Positions 26,648 to 35,784 are shown, counted from the first letter of the stretch. The stretch: 64,000 nt of DNA from Ideonella sp. MAG2 (GCA_004359425.1 PTEU01000002.1:1798680-1862679); one strand, 5' to 3'. Program-made: numbers and translations. Notes: a model not told the origin generated them from the sequence alone.

Positions 26648-28672
26648 ATGCACAACCCTCTGCTCAACTCCCAAGGCTTGATGGCCTATGACGCCATTCG
26701 ACCCGAACACATTGCGCCCGCCATCGACACGCTGCTGGCGCAAGCAGCAGCGGCCTTGGAACAGGTTGTGCGTGAGGAGGTGCCGACCGATTACGACGCG
26801 ATGGCACGGGTCTTGACCGTGGCCACCGAACGCCTAGGCCGAGCCTGGGGTGCGGTCAGCCACCTGAACCAGGTGGCAAACACAGCTGAGCTGCGTGAGG
26901 CCTATGGCGCAGCCCTGCCTCGGGTCACAGAGTTCTTCACCCAATTGGGCTCTGACGAGCGGCTCTACGCCAAGTACCAAGCCCTCTGGGCCAGCCCGGC
27001 AGGGCAGGCGCTATCGCCCACACGACGCCATGGCCTGAGCCAGTGGCTGCGGGACTTCAAGCTAGGCGGTGCCGACCTGCGCGGCGAGGCCAAGGCCCGC
27101 TTTCAGCAGATTCAAGATCGTGCGGCGGAGCTACAGCAAGACTTCTCCAACCATGTGATGGATGCCACCGATGCCTTTGCCTACTACGCCACGGCCGAGG
27201 AAATGGCGGGGGTGCCCGCCGATGTGACGCAAGCCGCGCGCGATGCCGCCGCAGCCGAGGGCAAAGACGGCCACAAGCTCACCCTGCACTTTCCCTGCTA
27301 CTTGCCGGTGCTGCAGTACGCCAGCCACCGGCCCTTGCGCGAGAAGGTCTATAGGGCTTACGTGACCCGCGCCAGTGAGCTGGACGCACCCGAGCGCGAC
27401 AACTCAGCCCTGATGCGCGCGCTGTTGCAACTGCGCCAAGAGGAAGCAGGTTTGCTGGGCTATGGCAACTACGCCGAGGTGTCGCTCGCCACCAAAATGG
27501 CTGGTAGCCCGGCCGAGGTGATGCAGTTTCTGCGAGACCTGAGCCACAAAGCCCGCCCGGCGGCCGAGCGCGACTGGTCAGAACTCCAAGACTTTGCGCA
27601 AGCGGCCTTGGGGTTGTCCGACCTGCAAAGCTGGGACATTCCCTTTGCTCGAGAAAAACTCAAAGAAGCGCGTTACGCCTTCAGCGACCAAGAGGTCAAG
27701 GCCTACTTCCCCCTGCCCACCGTCCTCAAAGGTTTGTTCGGCATCATCGAGCGCCTGTTTGAGGTCAAGATCAGCCCCGCCACGGCGGCGGTCTGGCACG
27801 AGGCCGTGCAGTTCTTCCGTATCGAGCGCGCGGGGCATTTGGTCGGTGAGTTCTATCTCGACCCCTACGCCCGCCCTGGCAAATCACCGGGGGCGTGGAT
27901 GGCCGATGTGCGCTCGCGCTGGTTGCGGGCCGATGGGGGTGAGCTACAAACCCCGGTGGCCAACCTCATCTGCAATTTCGCAGCGCCAGTGGGCGGCAAG
28001 CCCTGCGTGCTGACCCACGACGACGTGATCACCCTGTTCCACGAGTTTGGCCACGGACTGCATCATCTGCTGACTCAAGTTGACGATTACGGCATGTCCG
28101 GCATCTCAGGCGTTGAATGGGATGCGGTGGAGTTGCCCAGCCAGTTCATGGAGAACTTTTGCTGGGAATGGGAGGTTTTGCAGACCCTCACCGCCCACGT
28201 GGACACGGGCCAACCCATGCCCCGCACACTCTACGACAAGATGCTGGCGGCCAAGAACTTCCAAAGTGGCCTGGAGACCTTGCGCCAAGTGGAGTTCGCC
28301 CTGTTCGACATGCGCCTGCACACCGAAGCCGGGGCGGCTGAGCGGGTCTTGGCCATCGCTGCTGAAGTGCGTGAGGAGGTCGCCGTGATCAAAGCGCCGC
28401 CGTTTGCCCGTGGCCCCCACACCTTCGCCCACATTTTTGCTGGCGGCTATAGCGCGGGTTACTACAGCTACAAGTGGGCAGAAGTTCTCTCGGCCGACGC
28501 TTGGAGCGCGTTTGAAGAAGCCGGCGTTCTGGACGCCGCGACGGGCGAGCGCTATCGTCGTGAAATCCTCGAAGCGGGGGGCAGCCGCCCTGCGCTGGAC
28601 AGTTTCAAAGCATTCCGTGGCCGGGAACCTCAGATTGACGCGCTGCTGAGACATCAAGGCATCGCCGCCTGA
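26648..28672 (+). CDS. prlC: oligopeptidase A (M3 family)
   Basis: 674 residues from the ATG at 26648, preceded by AAGGA. A cytosolic zinc metallopeptidase of family M3 that degrades signal peptides and oligopeptides. LFHEFGHGLHH carries the HExxH zinc site and catalytic Glu; the third ligand region follows in GVEWDAVELPSQFMENF. The C-terminal FAHIFAGGYSAGYYSYKW is characteristic for M3. The protein looks complete. It is probably co-transcribed with folD. Confidence 0.93.
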   Translation: MHNPLLNSQGLMAYDAIRPEHIAPAIDTLLAQAAAALEQVVREEVPTDYDAMARVLTVATERLGRAWGAVSHLNQVANTAELREAYGAALPRVTEFFTQLGSDERLYAKYQALWASPAGQALSPTRRHGLSQWLRDFKLGGADLRGEAKARFQQIQDRAAELQQDFSNHVMDATDAFAYYATAEEMAGVPADVTQAARDAAAAEGKDGHKLTLHFPCYLPVLQYASHRPLREKVYRAYVTRASELDAPERDNSALMRALLQLRQEEAGLLGYGNYAEVSLATKMAGSPAEVMQFLRDLSHKARPAAERDWSELQDFAQAALGLSDLQSWDIPFAREKLKEARYAFSDQEVKAYFPLPTVLKGLFGIIERLFEVKISPATAAVWHEAVQFFRIERAGHLVGEFYLDPYARPGKSPGAWMADVRSRWLRADGGELQTPVANLICNFAAPVGGKPCVLTHDDVITLFHEFGHGLHHLLTQVDDYGMSGISGVEWDAVELPSQFMENFCWEWEVLQTLTAHVDTGQPMPRTLYDKMLAAKNFQSGLETLRQVEFALFDMRLHTEAGAAERVLAIAAEVREEVAVIKAPPFARGPHTFAHIFAGGYSAGYYSYKWAEVLSADAWSAFEEAGVLDAATGERYRREILEAGGSRPALDSFKAFRGREPQIDALLRHQGIAA

Positions 28673-28759
28673 GGCTCGCTCCCTTCTACTTGTTACATTC
28701 CCGTCAGTGGCCGAGGTGGGCGCGTCGACCCCGCCAGCCTACCTGTCACCCTGAGGCCC

Positions 28760-29164
28760 GTGGTTAGCCGCTACCCCGTCACGCTCTATACCGCCAGCGG
28801 CTGTGGGCCCTGCGACCAAGGCCGAAGCTTGCTGCTTCAGCGGGGAATTCCCTTTGTGGAGAAAAGCGTCAACACGGATGAAGACGCCCAGGCCTTGGCC
28901 CAGCTCAGCGGTGACCGCAACCTGCCCGTGTTGAGCATTGGCAGCCAGCAACTCAAGGGCTTCCAGTCCAAGGACTGGCATGGCTATTTGGACGCTGCTG
29001 GTTACCCACAGAGCAGCACGCTTGGCCCAGGCTATCGCAACCCCGCCCCCAGCCCGCTGGCCATACCCAAACCCGCGCCAGCACCGGCTCAGCCCCGCCA
29101 GCCCGAAGCCGCCGCGCCCCGGCCCGCACCGTCCGACCCGAACGCTCCCAAGATCCGCTTCTAG
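28760..29164 (+). CDS. glutaredoxin-like protein, probably 5'-truncated
   Basis: 134 residues from a GTG at 28760. The glutaredoxin/thioredoxin-fold core has a CGPC redox motif (TLYTASGCGPCDQGRSLL), LPVLSIG cis-Pro and GFQSKDWHGYLDAAGYP, then a Pro/Ala-rich tail. The same frame reads open upstream (VSGRGGRVDPASLPV) to just behind the prlC stop. Related Burkholderiales proteins carry an N-terminal signal peptide and DUF4124 domain before this core. I infer that the 5' part was lost, so the assigned start is only the best remaining one. Confidence 0.65.
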   Translation: MVSRYPVTLYTASGCGPCDQGRSLLLQRGIPFVEKSVNTDEDAQALAQLSGDRNLPVLSIGSQQLKGFQSKDWHGYLDAAGYPQSSTLGPGYRNPAPSPLAIPKPAPAPAQPRQPEAAAPRPAPSDPNAPKIRF

Positions 29165-29227
29165 GAACCGTCGGACTTGGGGAGTGTCGGCTGCAAATCA
29201 GCCGCAACGGCCGGAATGAGGCTCAGC

Positions 29228-30415
29228 TCAATGTCCCGGTTTGGCCTGTATGCGGCTGGCCGGTATTTGGGCCAACAGCACCAAGCCGGCCATCAGCCAC
29301 ATCGGTGCCCAGGGCACGCTGGCCGCTGCCAGCACGCCAAAACTCAGTGGCATAACGATGGTGGCCGCATTGGTGGCCAGCATTCTGACGCCCAGCGCCT
29401 CACCATGTCGGCCTGCGGGCGTGACACGATGCAGCATGGCCAGCACCATGGGTTGCACCGAACCTAAGGCTAGGCCCAACACCGCAGAGCCCAGCATCAT
29501 GCCCAGCACCCCGGGCAGGTAGGCGTAGACCAGGCAGGTCAAGGTGGCCAGGGCCATTGCCGAACGCAAAGCCACCCGCTCATCCAGGCGGTCGGCATAA
29601 CGACCAATCAAGAGACGCACCACGGTCGCGGCGGCCGCAAAACAGCCCAGAACCAGGCCAATTGCCGAGGCACTCAACCCTCTGGCGTGGCCCATCACCG
29701 GCACCGCAAAGCTGTGGGCATCCCAACAGGCAGACAGCGACAGGTTGACCAAGATCAACCAGCGCAAAGCGGGCAGACGCAGCAAAGCCAACGCGCCTCG
29801 GCCAACCGTCCCTGACGACGGCTCTTTGAGGGCTGCGGGCGGGCTACGCGGCACCCGCAGCGCCAGCCACCACGCCACCAAGGGCAGCACGGCCGCAAAC
29901 ACAAAACCCGCTCTAAAGCCAATGTGGTCGATCAGCAAACCCACCACCACCGGTGCCAGCGCGTTAGACACGGCGGGCCCCAAGGCCACCCAACTGAAGA
30001 CACGTTTCAGATCCGAGGGCGTACGTGCCATCATGCCCGCCTCACGCTGCACCCCCACCGCAGCAACGGCAATGGCACCCCCAGTGGACAAAGCAGCCAG
30101 CGCCAAGGCCACCGGATGCTGTGAGACCACCGCCACCGCTGCCCCGCCACTGCCCAAGAGCACGCCCACACCCAACGGCTTGTGCATGCCATACCGGTCG
30201 GCCAGGCGTCCGGCCCACAAGGATAGGGCAATGGGGGCCACGGCGAACAAAGACAGCAGCGCACCGACCATCCACTCCGGATAGCCCCGATGCAGCACCA
30301 ACAAGCTGGCCGTGACCCGCGTGGCGGCCATGCTGGCATGCACACACACCAACATGGCAATGACGGCAGGAAACGCCGTTCTTAAGGCTTGGCGTGAGGC
30401 CGACTCCGGGCTCAC
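29228..30415 (-). CDS. major facilitator superfamily transporter
   Basis: A 395-residue protein with about 12 hydrophobic helices. The MFS loop motif after helix 2 is WAGRLADRYGMHKPL, with a related IGRYADRLDERVAL in the second half. The GTG start overlaps the rmuC stop (GTGA), suggesting translational coupling. A drug/metabolite efflux role is likely from the family; the substrate is unknown. It appears intact. Confidence 0.85.
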   Translation of the reverse strand: MSPESASRQALRTAFPAVIAMLVCVHASMAATRVTASLLVLHRGYPEWMVGALLSLFAVAPIALSLWAGRLADRYGMHKPLGVGVLLGSGGAAVAVVSQHPVALALAALSTGGAIAVAAVGVQREAGMMARTPSDLKRVFSWVALGPAVSNALAPVVVGLLIDHIGFRAGFVFAAVLPLVAWWLALRVPRSPPAALKEPSSGTVGRGALALLRLPALRWLILVNLSLSACWDAHSFAVPVMGHARGLSASAIGLVLGCFAAAATVVRLLIGRYADRLDERVALRSAMALATLTCLVYAYLPGVLGMMLGSAVLGLALGSVQPMVLAMLHRVTPAGRHGEALGVRMLATNAATIVMPLSFGVLAAASVPWAPMWLMAGLVLLAQIPASRIQAKPGH

Positions 30416-31453
30416 GACTGCGCCTCGTCGTCGTCCCCTCCAAGCGCACCCAACAAGCCCCCCACCCGCTCGGCGGGCAGGGCCTCCACCCCTTTGAGCT
30501 TGCGCGTCATGGCGCGGGTACGCACCTCGGCCGCGTCAATGGTGCTGCTGGCCTCCTCCAATTTCTTTTTGGTTTTGGCCAAGACCTCACCAAAGCGCCC
30601 AAACTCGGTCTTAACGGCCCCTAGCACCTCCCAAACCTCGGCACTGCGCTTCTCAATGGCCAAGGTGCGAAATCCCATTTGCAAGCTGTTGAGCACCGCC
30701 AACAAGGTGGTGGGCCCGGCCACCAAGATGCGCAAATCGCGCTGCAAACTTTCCACCAAACCTGGGCGGCGCAAGGCCTCGGCATACAGCCCTTCAGTCG
30801 GCACAAACAAGATGCCAAAGTCGGTGGTGTGCGGCGGGGCCAGGTATTTATCGCGGATCTGGCGGGCCTCGGCACGCAAGCGGGCCTCGATGGCCTTGGC
30901 GGCCAAAGGAGCCCACTTCGCGGGCCAGGCCCTGCATCTCGCCCAGGCCTTGGTGAACCTGCTCCAAGCGGTCCGCAACCTGCTTAAAACTCTCTCCCAG
31001 CCGCTGCTCCAGCGTGGCATGCAGCTTTTCATCAACGGTGGCACGCATGGCCTCCAGCTTGCGCTCATTGCCTTCTTGCATTTGGGTGAGGCTGCTGGCC
31101 ATGCGCTCCCGCAGGTCGGCCAGTTGGCGCTCAAGCACCTCGGCCAAGCGCTCTAATTGCCCCACCTGCTGGCGGCCCACCACATCGGACTGCTGCAACA
31201 GCGTCTGCTGGGTCAGGGCCAATTGTTGACCGACTTCTGCACGCAGGTCGCGCGCCGTGGCCAGCACGGCCTCGCGCAGCTCACGCTCAAGGCGTTCGGC
31301 GTCACGTTGCTGGCGGCCCTCGGCCTGCGCCAACAGCGCCGCAACATCCGGGCCTTGGGGGCGGCGCAGCGCCAGCCACAGCAAGACCAACACATTGAGA
31401 AACAGGAGAATCAGCAGGCCCCAGACCAGGGGCGACTCGAACGCAGCGGGCAT
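30412..31453 (-). pseudogene. rmuC: RmuC-like DNA recombination protein (internal deletion and frameshift)
   Basis: RmuC-family proteins are membrane-anchored coiled-coil proteins with a nuclease-like core. The 5' part (31453 to about 30910) has an N-terminal TM helix (residues 8-28) and a long coiled coil ending VHQGLGEMQGLAREVG. The frame then changes. The 3' part resumes at AKAIEARLRAEARQIRDKY with PPHTTDFGILFVPTEGLYAE and MGFRTLAIEKRSAEVW, the conserved RmuC C-terminal core. About 100 residues between, including the KTRGTWGE-type region, are missing. The GTG of the MFS gene overlaps its stop. Confidence 0.85.
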
Positions 31454-31480
31454 GGCTGCATTCTCGCAGGCTTGGGCGGG

Positions 31481-32662
31481 CTAACGCAGAGGCAGGACTT
31501 GCGGGTTGAGCACCGTGGGCGGCTGCCCGCCGCTGAACGCAGCAATCAGGTTGTCTGCGGCCAAGTTGCACATGGCCAAGCGGGTGGGGAGGCTGGCGCT
31601 CGCGATATGTGGCGTGAGCACGGCATTGGGTGCGGCCAGCAAAGCCGGGTGGACTTTGGGCTCGCCCTCGAACACGTCCAAACCCGCCGCCGCCAGCCGA
31701 CCTTCCGCCAAGGCCTGGGCCAAGGCCTGGTCGTCCACCACACCGCCTCGGGCGATATTGGTCAAGGTGGCCGTGGGCTTCATCAGCGCCAAGGCCGGGG
31801 CATCCACCAAATGGTGTGTCTGCGGTGTGTAGGGCACCACAATCACCAAGTGGTCGGCCCGCTGTAGCAGCTCGGTTTTGCTGACGTACTGGGCCTTGAG
31901 CGCCTGCTCTTGCTCGGGTGCCAAGCGGCTGCGGTTGTGATACAGAAGCGACATGCCAAAGCCATGCACGCCACGCCTGGCCACTGCTTGGCCAATGCGG
32001 CCCATGCCCAAAATACCCAGAGTTCGGCCGTGAATGTCCGCCCCGGCAAAGAGGTCCATGCTCCACTGCGTCCACTGGCCAGCGCGCAAAAAACGCTCGC
32101 TGTCGGGTACCCGCCGCGCTGCGGCCATCATCAGCGCAAAACCAAAGTCGGCCGTGGTCTCGGTGAGTACATCAGGGGCGTTGCTAACCATCACGCCATG
32201 CGCGGTGCAAGCCGCGATGTCGATGTTGTTGACAAAGAGGGTGAGGCAGCCCAACCAGTTGTCCGGCAGCCAACGCGGCAAGACGGCAGGCACCTCGCTG
32301 TCCTCAAAGTGCTTGGCCAACAGCGCAAAACCCAGCAGGAGCAAGAGCAAATTGCTCAGCACCACCCACTCATGCCCAAGGTGAGCCACAAACCCACCCA
32401 GACCTGCCCCTGTTGAGAAAGGCGACAGCAGCACCTTGTAGCTGGCAATGGCCACGGCTCCGCACAACGCAATGCGCAGCGTGTAGTGGTGAAACATGGC
32501 CACGCCAAGCAACACCGTCCCAAACATGAAGAACTCGACAGGAATGCCCGCCAACGCAGGCCCGGTGAACCCGCCAGTGCCTGAGGCATGTGCCAAACCC
32601 GGCAGGCCTAAGGCGGCCAGCAAGGCCAATCCACGCCAAGGCGCGGTGAATGTCAAAGCCAT
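31481..32662 (-). CDS. fusion: ion-transporter N-terminus joined to 2-hydroxyacid dehydrogenase C-terminus
   Basis: A 393-residue frame made of two unrelated halves. Residues 1 to about 140 have a signal-like start and hydrophobic helices, ending LPRWLPDNWLGCLTLFV, typical of Na+/H+ antiporter/citrate-transporter (NhaD/ArsB-like) N-termini. From about 145 the sequence NNIDIAACTAHGVMVSNAP is the middle of a D-2-hydroxyacid dehydrogenase (glyoxylate/hydroxypyruvate reductase type). It has TLGILGMGRIGQAVA for NAD binding, NIARGGVVDD (catalytic Arg), GLDVFEGEP (Glu) and LTPHIASA (His). The first about 90 residues of the dehydrogenase and most of the transporter are absent. The junction is near 32215-32240. 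Neither activity is expected. Confidence 0.8.
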   Translation of the reverse strand: MALTFTAPWRGLALLAALGLPGLAHASGTGGFTGPALAGIPVEFFMFGTVLLGVAMFHHYTLRIALCGAVAIASYKVLLSPFSTGAGLGGFVAHLGHEWVVLSNLLLLLLGFALLAKHFEDSEVPAVLPRWLPDNWLGCLTLFVNNIDIAACTAHGVMVSNAPDVLTETTADFGFALMMAAARRVPDSERFLRAGQWTQWSMDLFAGADIHGRTLGILGMGRIGQAVARRGVHGFGMSLLYHNRSRLAPEQEQALKAQYVSKTELLQRADHLVIVVPYTPQTHHLVDAPALALMKPTATLTNIARGGVVDDQALAQALAEGRLAAAGLDVFEGEPKVHPALLAAPNAVLTPHIASASLPTRLAMCNLAADNLIAAFSGGQPPTVLNPQVLPLR

Positions 32663-32793
32663 GAAATCTCCTCAAACGAATCGCGTGCCATCCAGGGCCG
32701 TGATCTTCTCGGCTTCACCACGAAACCGCCGTGGTGAATTCTAAAAATGCCCGCCTGAACAAAGCTTGAACATTCGGCCTGCCGTAGGCTGAA

Positions 32794-33516
32794 TCAGTCC
32801 CAAAACCGGGCAAACCCTGAGACTGGCTCGCGCTCGGTCACAAGGGTGTTCTCCACGGCACTCATGTCGGCATAGCCCAAGGCCATGCCGCAGACCAGCA
32901 TCTGCTCTGGGGGCAGTTGCAGTGTCTCCTCAATCACCTGATGAAACTGCGTGAACGCCGCTTGCGGGCAGGTGTCCAAGCCTCGGGCGCGGGCCGCAAT
33001 CATCACGTTTTGCAAGAACATGCCGTAGTCCAGCCAACTGCCCTGCTTCATCACGCGGTCGATGGTGAAAATCAGGCCCACGGGCGCATCAAAAAAGCGA
33101 TAGTTGCGCGCATGCTGGGCTTGCATGCGGGCCTTATCGTCTTTGGTAATGCCCAAGAGGGAGTACAAATCCCAACCCACCTTGCGGCGGCGGTCGATGT
33201 AGGGGCTGCGCCATTCGGTGGGGTAGTAGGCGTATTCCTCGGCATGACTGGCGCGATGGGCGGGGTCCAGATAGGCCGCCTCAATGCGCTGGCCCAGCGC
33301 CTTCAGAGGTTCACCCGTCAGCACATGCACCTGCCAGGGCTGGGTGTTGGTGCCGCTGGGCGCACGCGCAGCAACGGCCAGCAGGGACTCCAGCGTGTCG
33401 CGGGGGACGGGCGTGGGCAGGTAAGCTCGGATGGAGCGGCGTGACATCAAGGCTGCATCAACAGCGGCCGTGTGGTCGGCAGTCACCTGCCGCTCTTGCA
33501 CAGTGGGCGTGGACAT
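32794..33516 (-). CDS. nitroreductase family protein
   Basis: 240 residues of the FMN-dependent nitroreductase fold. SRRSIRAYLPTPVPRDTLE and APSGTNTQPWQVHVLTG are the family's N-terminal FMN-binding elements; DYGMFLQNVMIAARARGLDTCPQAAF and MLVCGMALGYAD follow in the usual order. It probably reduces nitroaromatics or quinones with NAD(P)H. The ATG at 33516 starts after the divergently unrelated thioesterase stop at 33549, on the same strand. It looks intact. Confidence 0.88.
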   Translation of the reverse strand: MSTPTVQERQVTADHTAAVDAALMSRRSIRAYLPTPVPRDTLESLLAVAARAPSGTNTQPWQVHVLTGEPLKALGQRIEAAYLDPAHRASHAEEYAYYPTEWRSPYIDRRRKVGWDLYSLLGITKDDKARMQAQHARNYRFFDAPVGLIFTIDRVMKQGSWLDYGMFLQNVMIAARARGLDTCPQAAFTQFHQVIEETLQLPPEQMLVCGMALGYADMSAVENTLVTEREPVSGFARFWD

Positions 33517-33548
33517 GGAGACAAAGCTTTCTGATCAAAGGTTGCAAC

Positions 33549-34001
33549 TCAGAGCAAGGGGCTGAGGGCCTCTTGTAGCGCGGTGGGTAATGCTTGGGGA
33601 CGCCGCGTGTCGCGGCTGACATAAACATGCACGAAGTGACCACAGGCCGCGCTCAATGGCGCACCAGCGGCAAACAGGCCAATCTCATAGCGGACGCTGG
33701 AGCCACCCATGCGCGCGACCTTGAGGCCCGCCTCCACCGCCCCTGGAAAGGCCAGCGGCTCGAAGTAGTTGCACTGGGTCTCGACGACCAGGCCAATGAC
33801 CTCACCGTGATGGATGTCCAAGGCACCGGCCTCGATGAGGTAGGCGTTCACCGCCGTATCAAAGTAGCTGTAGTAGACGACGTTGTTGACGTGGCCATAC
33901 ACATCGTTGTCCATCCACCGGGTCTGGATGGGCCGAAACAGCTTGAAGTCGCTGCGCGGGCGAGCTTGCGGTCGAGGGGGCGTGGAGGGCTGGGTCGACA
34001 T
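33549..34001 (-). CDS. acyl-CoA thioesterase (hotdog fold)
   Basis: 150 residues from the ATG at 34001; a longer in-frame start at 34064 would overlap the upstream gene. RWMDNDVYGHVNNVVYYSYFDTAVN is the 4-hydroxybenzoyl-CoA thioesterase/YbgC-type signature with the active Asp and His-Val-Asn-Asn-Val. The family hydrolyses short or aromatic acyl-CoAs in the cytosol. It lies 26 bp after the HDAC-like gene, probably in the same operon. Confidence 0.85.
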   Translation of the reverse strand: MSTQPSTPPRPQARPRSDFKLFRPIQTRWMDNDVYGHVNNVVYYSYFDTAVNAYLIEAGALDIHHGEVIGLVVETQCNYFEPLAFPGAVEAGLKVARMGGSSVRYEIGLFAAGAPLSAACGHFVHVYVSRDTRRPQALPTALQEALSPLL

Positions 34002-34027
34002 GGCAAAAGAGGGTGCAGAGCAAGTGC

Positions 34028-34972
34028 CTATTTGAACAGGCTCGCCGCCTGCCAATTGCTCCAAGCGGCAGCGGCCAAGTCCAAGGTTCGGTGTTGTAGC
34101 GCCACGGTCACGGCGATGTCCTGGCCATAGCCTCCGGCCATGCTCAAGGCCACGGGTATGCGGCGCTTGCCCAGCCAGCTCAAGACTCGCCGGTCGCGCT
34201 CTGCCAAGCCGTCCGCACTCAGCTTCAGCCGCCCCAGGCGGTCACCCTCGTGCGGGTCGGCCCCGGCCAAGTAAAGCGCCAAGCCCGGCGGCTTGCCCTT
34301 CATTCTTTGGGCGATCTCAGCCAGCGCCTCATCGAGGGCGGCCAAATAGGCTCGGTCATCACAGCCATCTTCCAACTCGACATCCAACGTGCTGGACACC
34401 TTGCGAAACGGAAAGTTGCGCGCACCGTGCATGGAGAAGGTGAAGACGGTGTCGTCCTCTCGAAAGATGTCCGCCGTGCCATTGCCTTGGTGAACATCCA
34501 AGTCCACCACCAAGACTCGCAGCAATTGCCGATGCTCCTGGTGCCACTGGGCTTGCATCAGCCGGGCCGCCACGGCCACATCGTTAAACACGCAAAACCC
34601 CGAGCCCTTATCGGCGCTGGCGTGATGAGTACCGCCCGCCAGATTGGCCGACACGCCCTCAGTCAAGGCCGTGCGTGCCGCCGCAATGCTGGCCCCCACC
34701 GAGCGCCGGGCTCGCTCGGCCATCCAGGCCGACCAGGGAAAGCCAATCTCTCGCTGCTCTGCAGCAGACAGTAAGCCCTGCAACACCGCCGACACATAGC
34801 GCGGGGTATGCGCCAACAACAATTCCGCCTCCTGGGCCTCGGGGGCCTCGGCCAGACGGATGTGCGGCGACAGGGCCTCGACCCGCTCACGCAGCAAGGC
34901 GTACTTGCTCATGGGAAAGCGATGCCCAGGCGGCAGCGGGAGAACAAAGCGGTCGGAGGTATAGGCCTGCAT
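34028..34972 (-). CDS. histone-deacetylase-like amidohydrolase
   Basis: About 314 residues from the ATG at 34972 (an upstream in-frame start at 35002 also exists). Zinc amidohydrolase of the class II HDAC/acetoin-utilisation family. GGTHHASADKGSGFCVFND has the active His pair. VVDLDVHQGNGTADIF supplies the zinc Asp/His, and LYLAGADPHEGDRLGRL the second Asp. MAGGYGQDIAV forms the C-terminal active-site loop. Bacterial members act on acetylated small molecules or proteins. It appears complete. Confidence 0.88.
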   Translation of the reverse strand: MQAYTSDRFVLPLPPGHRFPMSKYALLRERVEALSPHIRLAEAPEAQEAELLLAHTPRYVSAVLQGLLSAAEQREIGFPWSAWMAERARRSVGASIAAARTALTEGVSANLAGGTHHASADKGSGFCVFNDVAVAARLMQAQWHQEHRQLLRVLVVDLDVHQGNGTADIFREDDTVFTFSMHGARNFPFRKVSSTLDVELEDGCDDRAYLAALDEALAEIAQRMKGKPPGLALYLAGADPHEGDRLGRLKLSADGLAERDRRVLSWLGKRRIPVALSMAGGYGQDIAVTVALQHRTLDLAAAAWSNWQAASLFK

Positions 34973-35065
34973 GCAGGCTGTGCATTGTGCGCACCTGGCC
35001 AACAGCCGCCTGTCACACGGGAGTCATCACTGGCGCTTAGCCTTGGATTTAGGGGTTTGCAACTA

Positions 35066-35085
35066 TTTTGCTGCACCGCAACAAA
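35066..35085. promoter_or_regulatory. PhaR-like operator, distal
   Basis: TTTTGCTGCACCGCAACAAA is an imperfect palindrome resembling the TTGTGCACTGCAACA type that I recall for PhaR sites upstream of phaP in Cupriavidus. It lies upstream of the phasin promoter. Confidence 0.55.
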
Positions 35086-35091
35086 TAAAGC

Positions 35092-35119
35092 TTGCAATCT
35101 CCGGATGAACCCTTAGAAT
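35092..35119 (+). promoter_or_regulatory. sigma-70-like promoter of the phasin gene
   Basis: -35 TTGCAA (35092-35097), 16-bp spacer and -10 TAGAAT (35114-35119). It leaves about 80 nt of leader before the phasin ATG. Confidence 0.6.
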
Positions 35120-35126
35120 TCGAATC

Positions 35127-35144
35127 ATGTTGCAGCGCACAATG
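35127..35144. promoter_or_regulatory. PhaR-like operator overlapping the transcription start
   Basis: ATGTTGCAGCGCACAATG reads on the minus strand as TTGTGCGCTGCAACA, close to the PhaR-type consensus I recall. Its position just after the -10 box suits repression. Confidence 0.55.
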
Positions 35145-35201
35145 AAAGTTGTTGAGTGAGCTGCCTGTGTGTTCCAAAACCGTTGAACCAGGAGATTTCT
35201 C

Positions 35202-35753
35202 ATGCTGACCGCCGAACAAATCGTTGCCGCTCAAAAAGCCAACCTCGAAACTCTGTTTGACCTGACCAACAAGGCCTTCGAAGGCGTTGAAAAGCTGGTC
35301 GAGTTGAACCTGCAAGTGGCCAAGGCCTCTATGGGCGAAGCCGCTGAAACCACCAAGGCTGCCCTGGCTGTCAAGGACGCCCAAGAGCTGCTGAGCCTGC
35401 AAGCTGGCCTGCTCCAGCCCGCCGCTGAAAAGGCTGCTGCTTACAGCCGTCATCTGTATGACATCGCTGCTGCCACCAACGCCGAAGTGACCAAGGTTGC
35501 TGAAGCCCAAGTGGCTGACCTGCAAAAGAGCTTTGCTGGCTTGGTAGACACCGCTGTGAAGAACGCACCTGCTGGCACCGAAAACGCCGTGGCTTTGGTG
35601 AAGTCGGCTCTGGCCGCTGCCAACAACGCCTACGACAGCGTGCACAAGGCTGCCAAGCAAGCCGCTGAAGTGGCCGAAGCCAACTTCCAAGCTGTGAGCA
35701 ACACCGCTGTAAAGGCCAGCCAACAAGCCACCAAGGCTCGCCGCGCTGCCTAA
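35202..35753 (+). CDS. phaP: phasin family protein
   Basis: A 183-residue amphipathic, Ala/Lys/Glu-rich helical protein with the phasin_2 pattern ([37 protein letters not shown]). Phasins coat polyhydroxybutyrate granules and control their number and size. A strong AGGAG is 8 nt before the ATG. Codon usage is highly biased, consistent with high expression. Two PhaR-like operators surround the promoter, suggesting PHB-responsive autoregulation as in Cupriavidus (inference). No PHB synthase is in the window. It is followed by two hairpins. Confidence 0.92.
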   Translation: MLTAEQIVAAQKANLETLFDLTNKAFEGVEKLVELNLQVAKASMGEAAETTKAALAVKDAQELLSLQAGLLQPAAEKAAAYSRHLYDIAAATNAEVTKVAEAQVADLQKSFAGLVDTAVKNAPAGTENAVALVKSALAAANNAYDSVHKAAKQAAEVAEANFQAVSNTAVKASQQATKARRAA

Positions 35754-35761
35754 TTCAGACG

Positions 35762-35784
35762 CTGAGCCTCTGACCGAGGCTCAG
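35762..35784 (+). terminator. hairpin 1 after phasin gene
   Basis: CTGAGCCTC (35762-35770) pairs with GAGGCTCAG (35776-35784), a 9-bp stem without a T-tract. It may protect the 3' end or assist the terminator downstream. Confidence 0.5.

Noticed and set aside
32714..32738. Hairpin TTCACCACG/CGTGGTGAA between the fusion gene and nitroreductase gene
   Set aside because: Good stem but no T-tract on either strand in the useful direction; not called a terminator.
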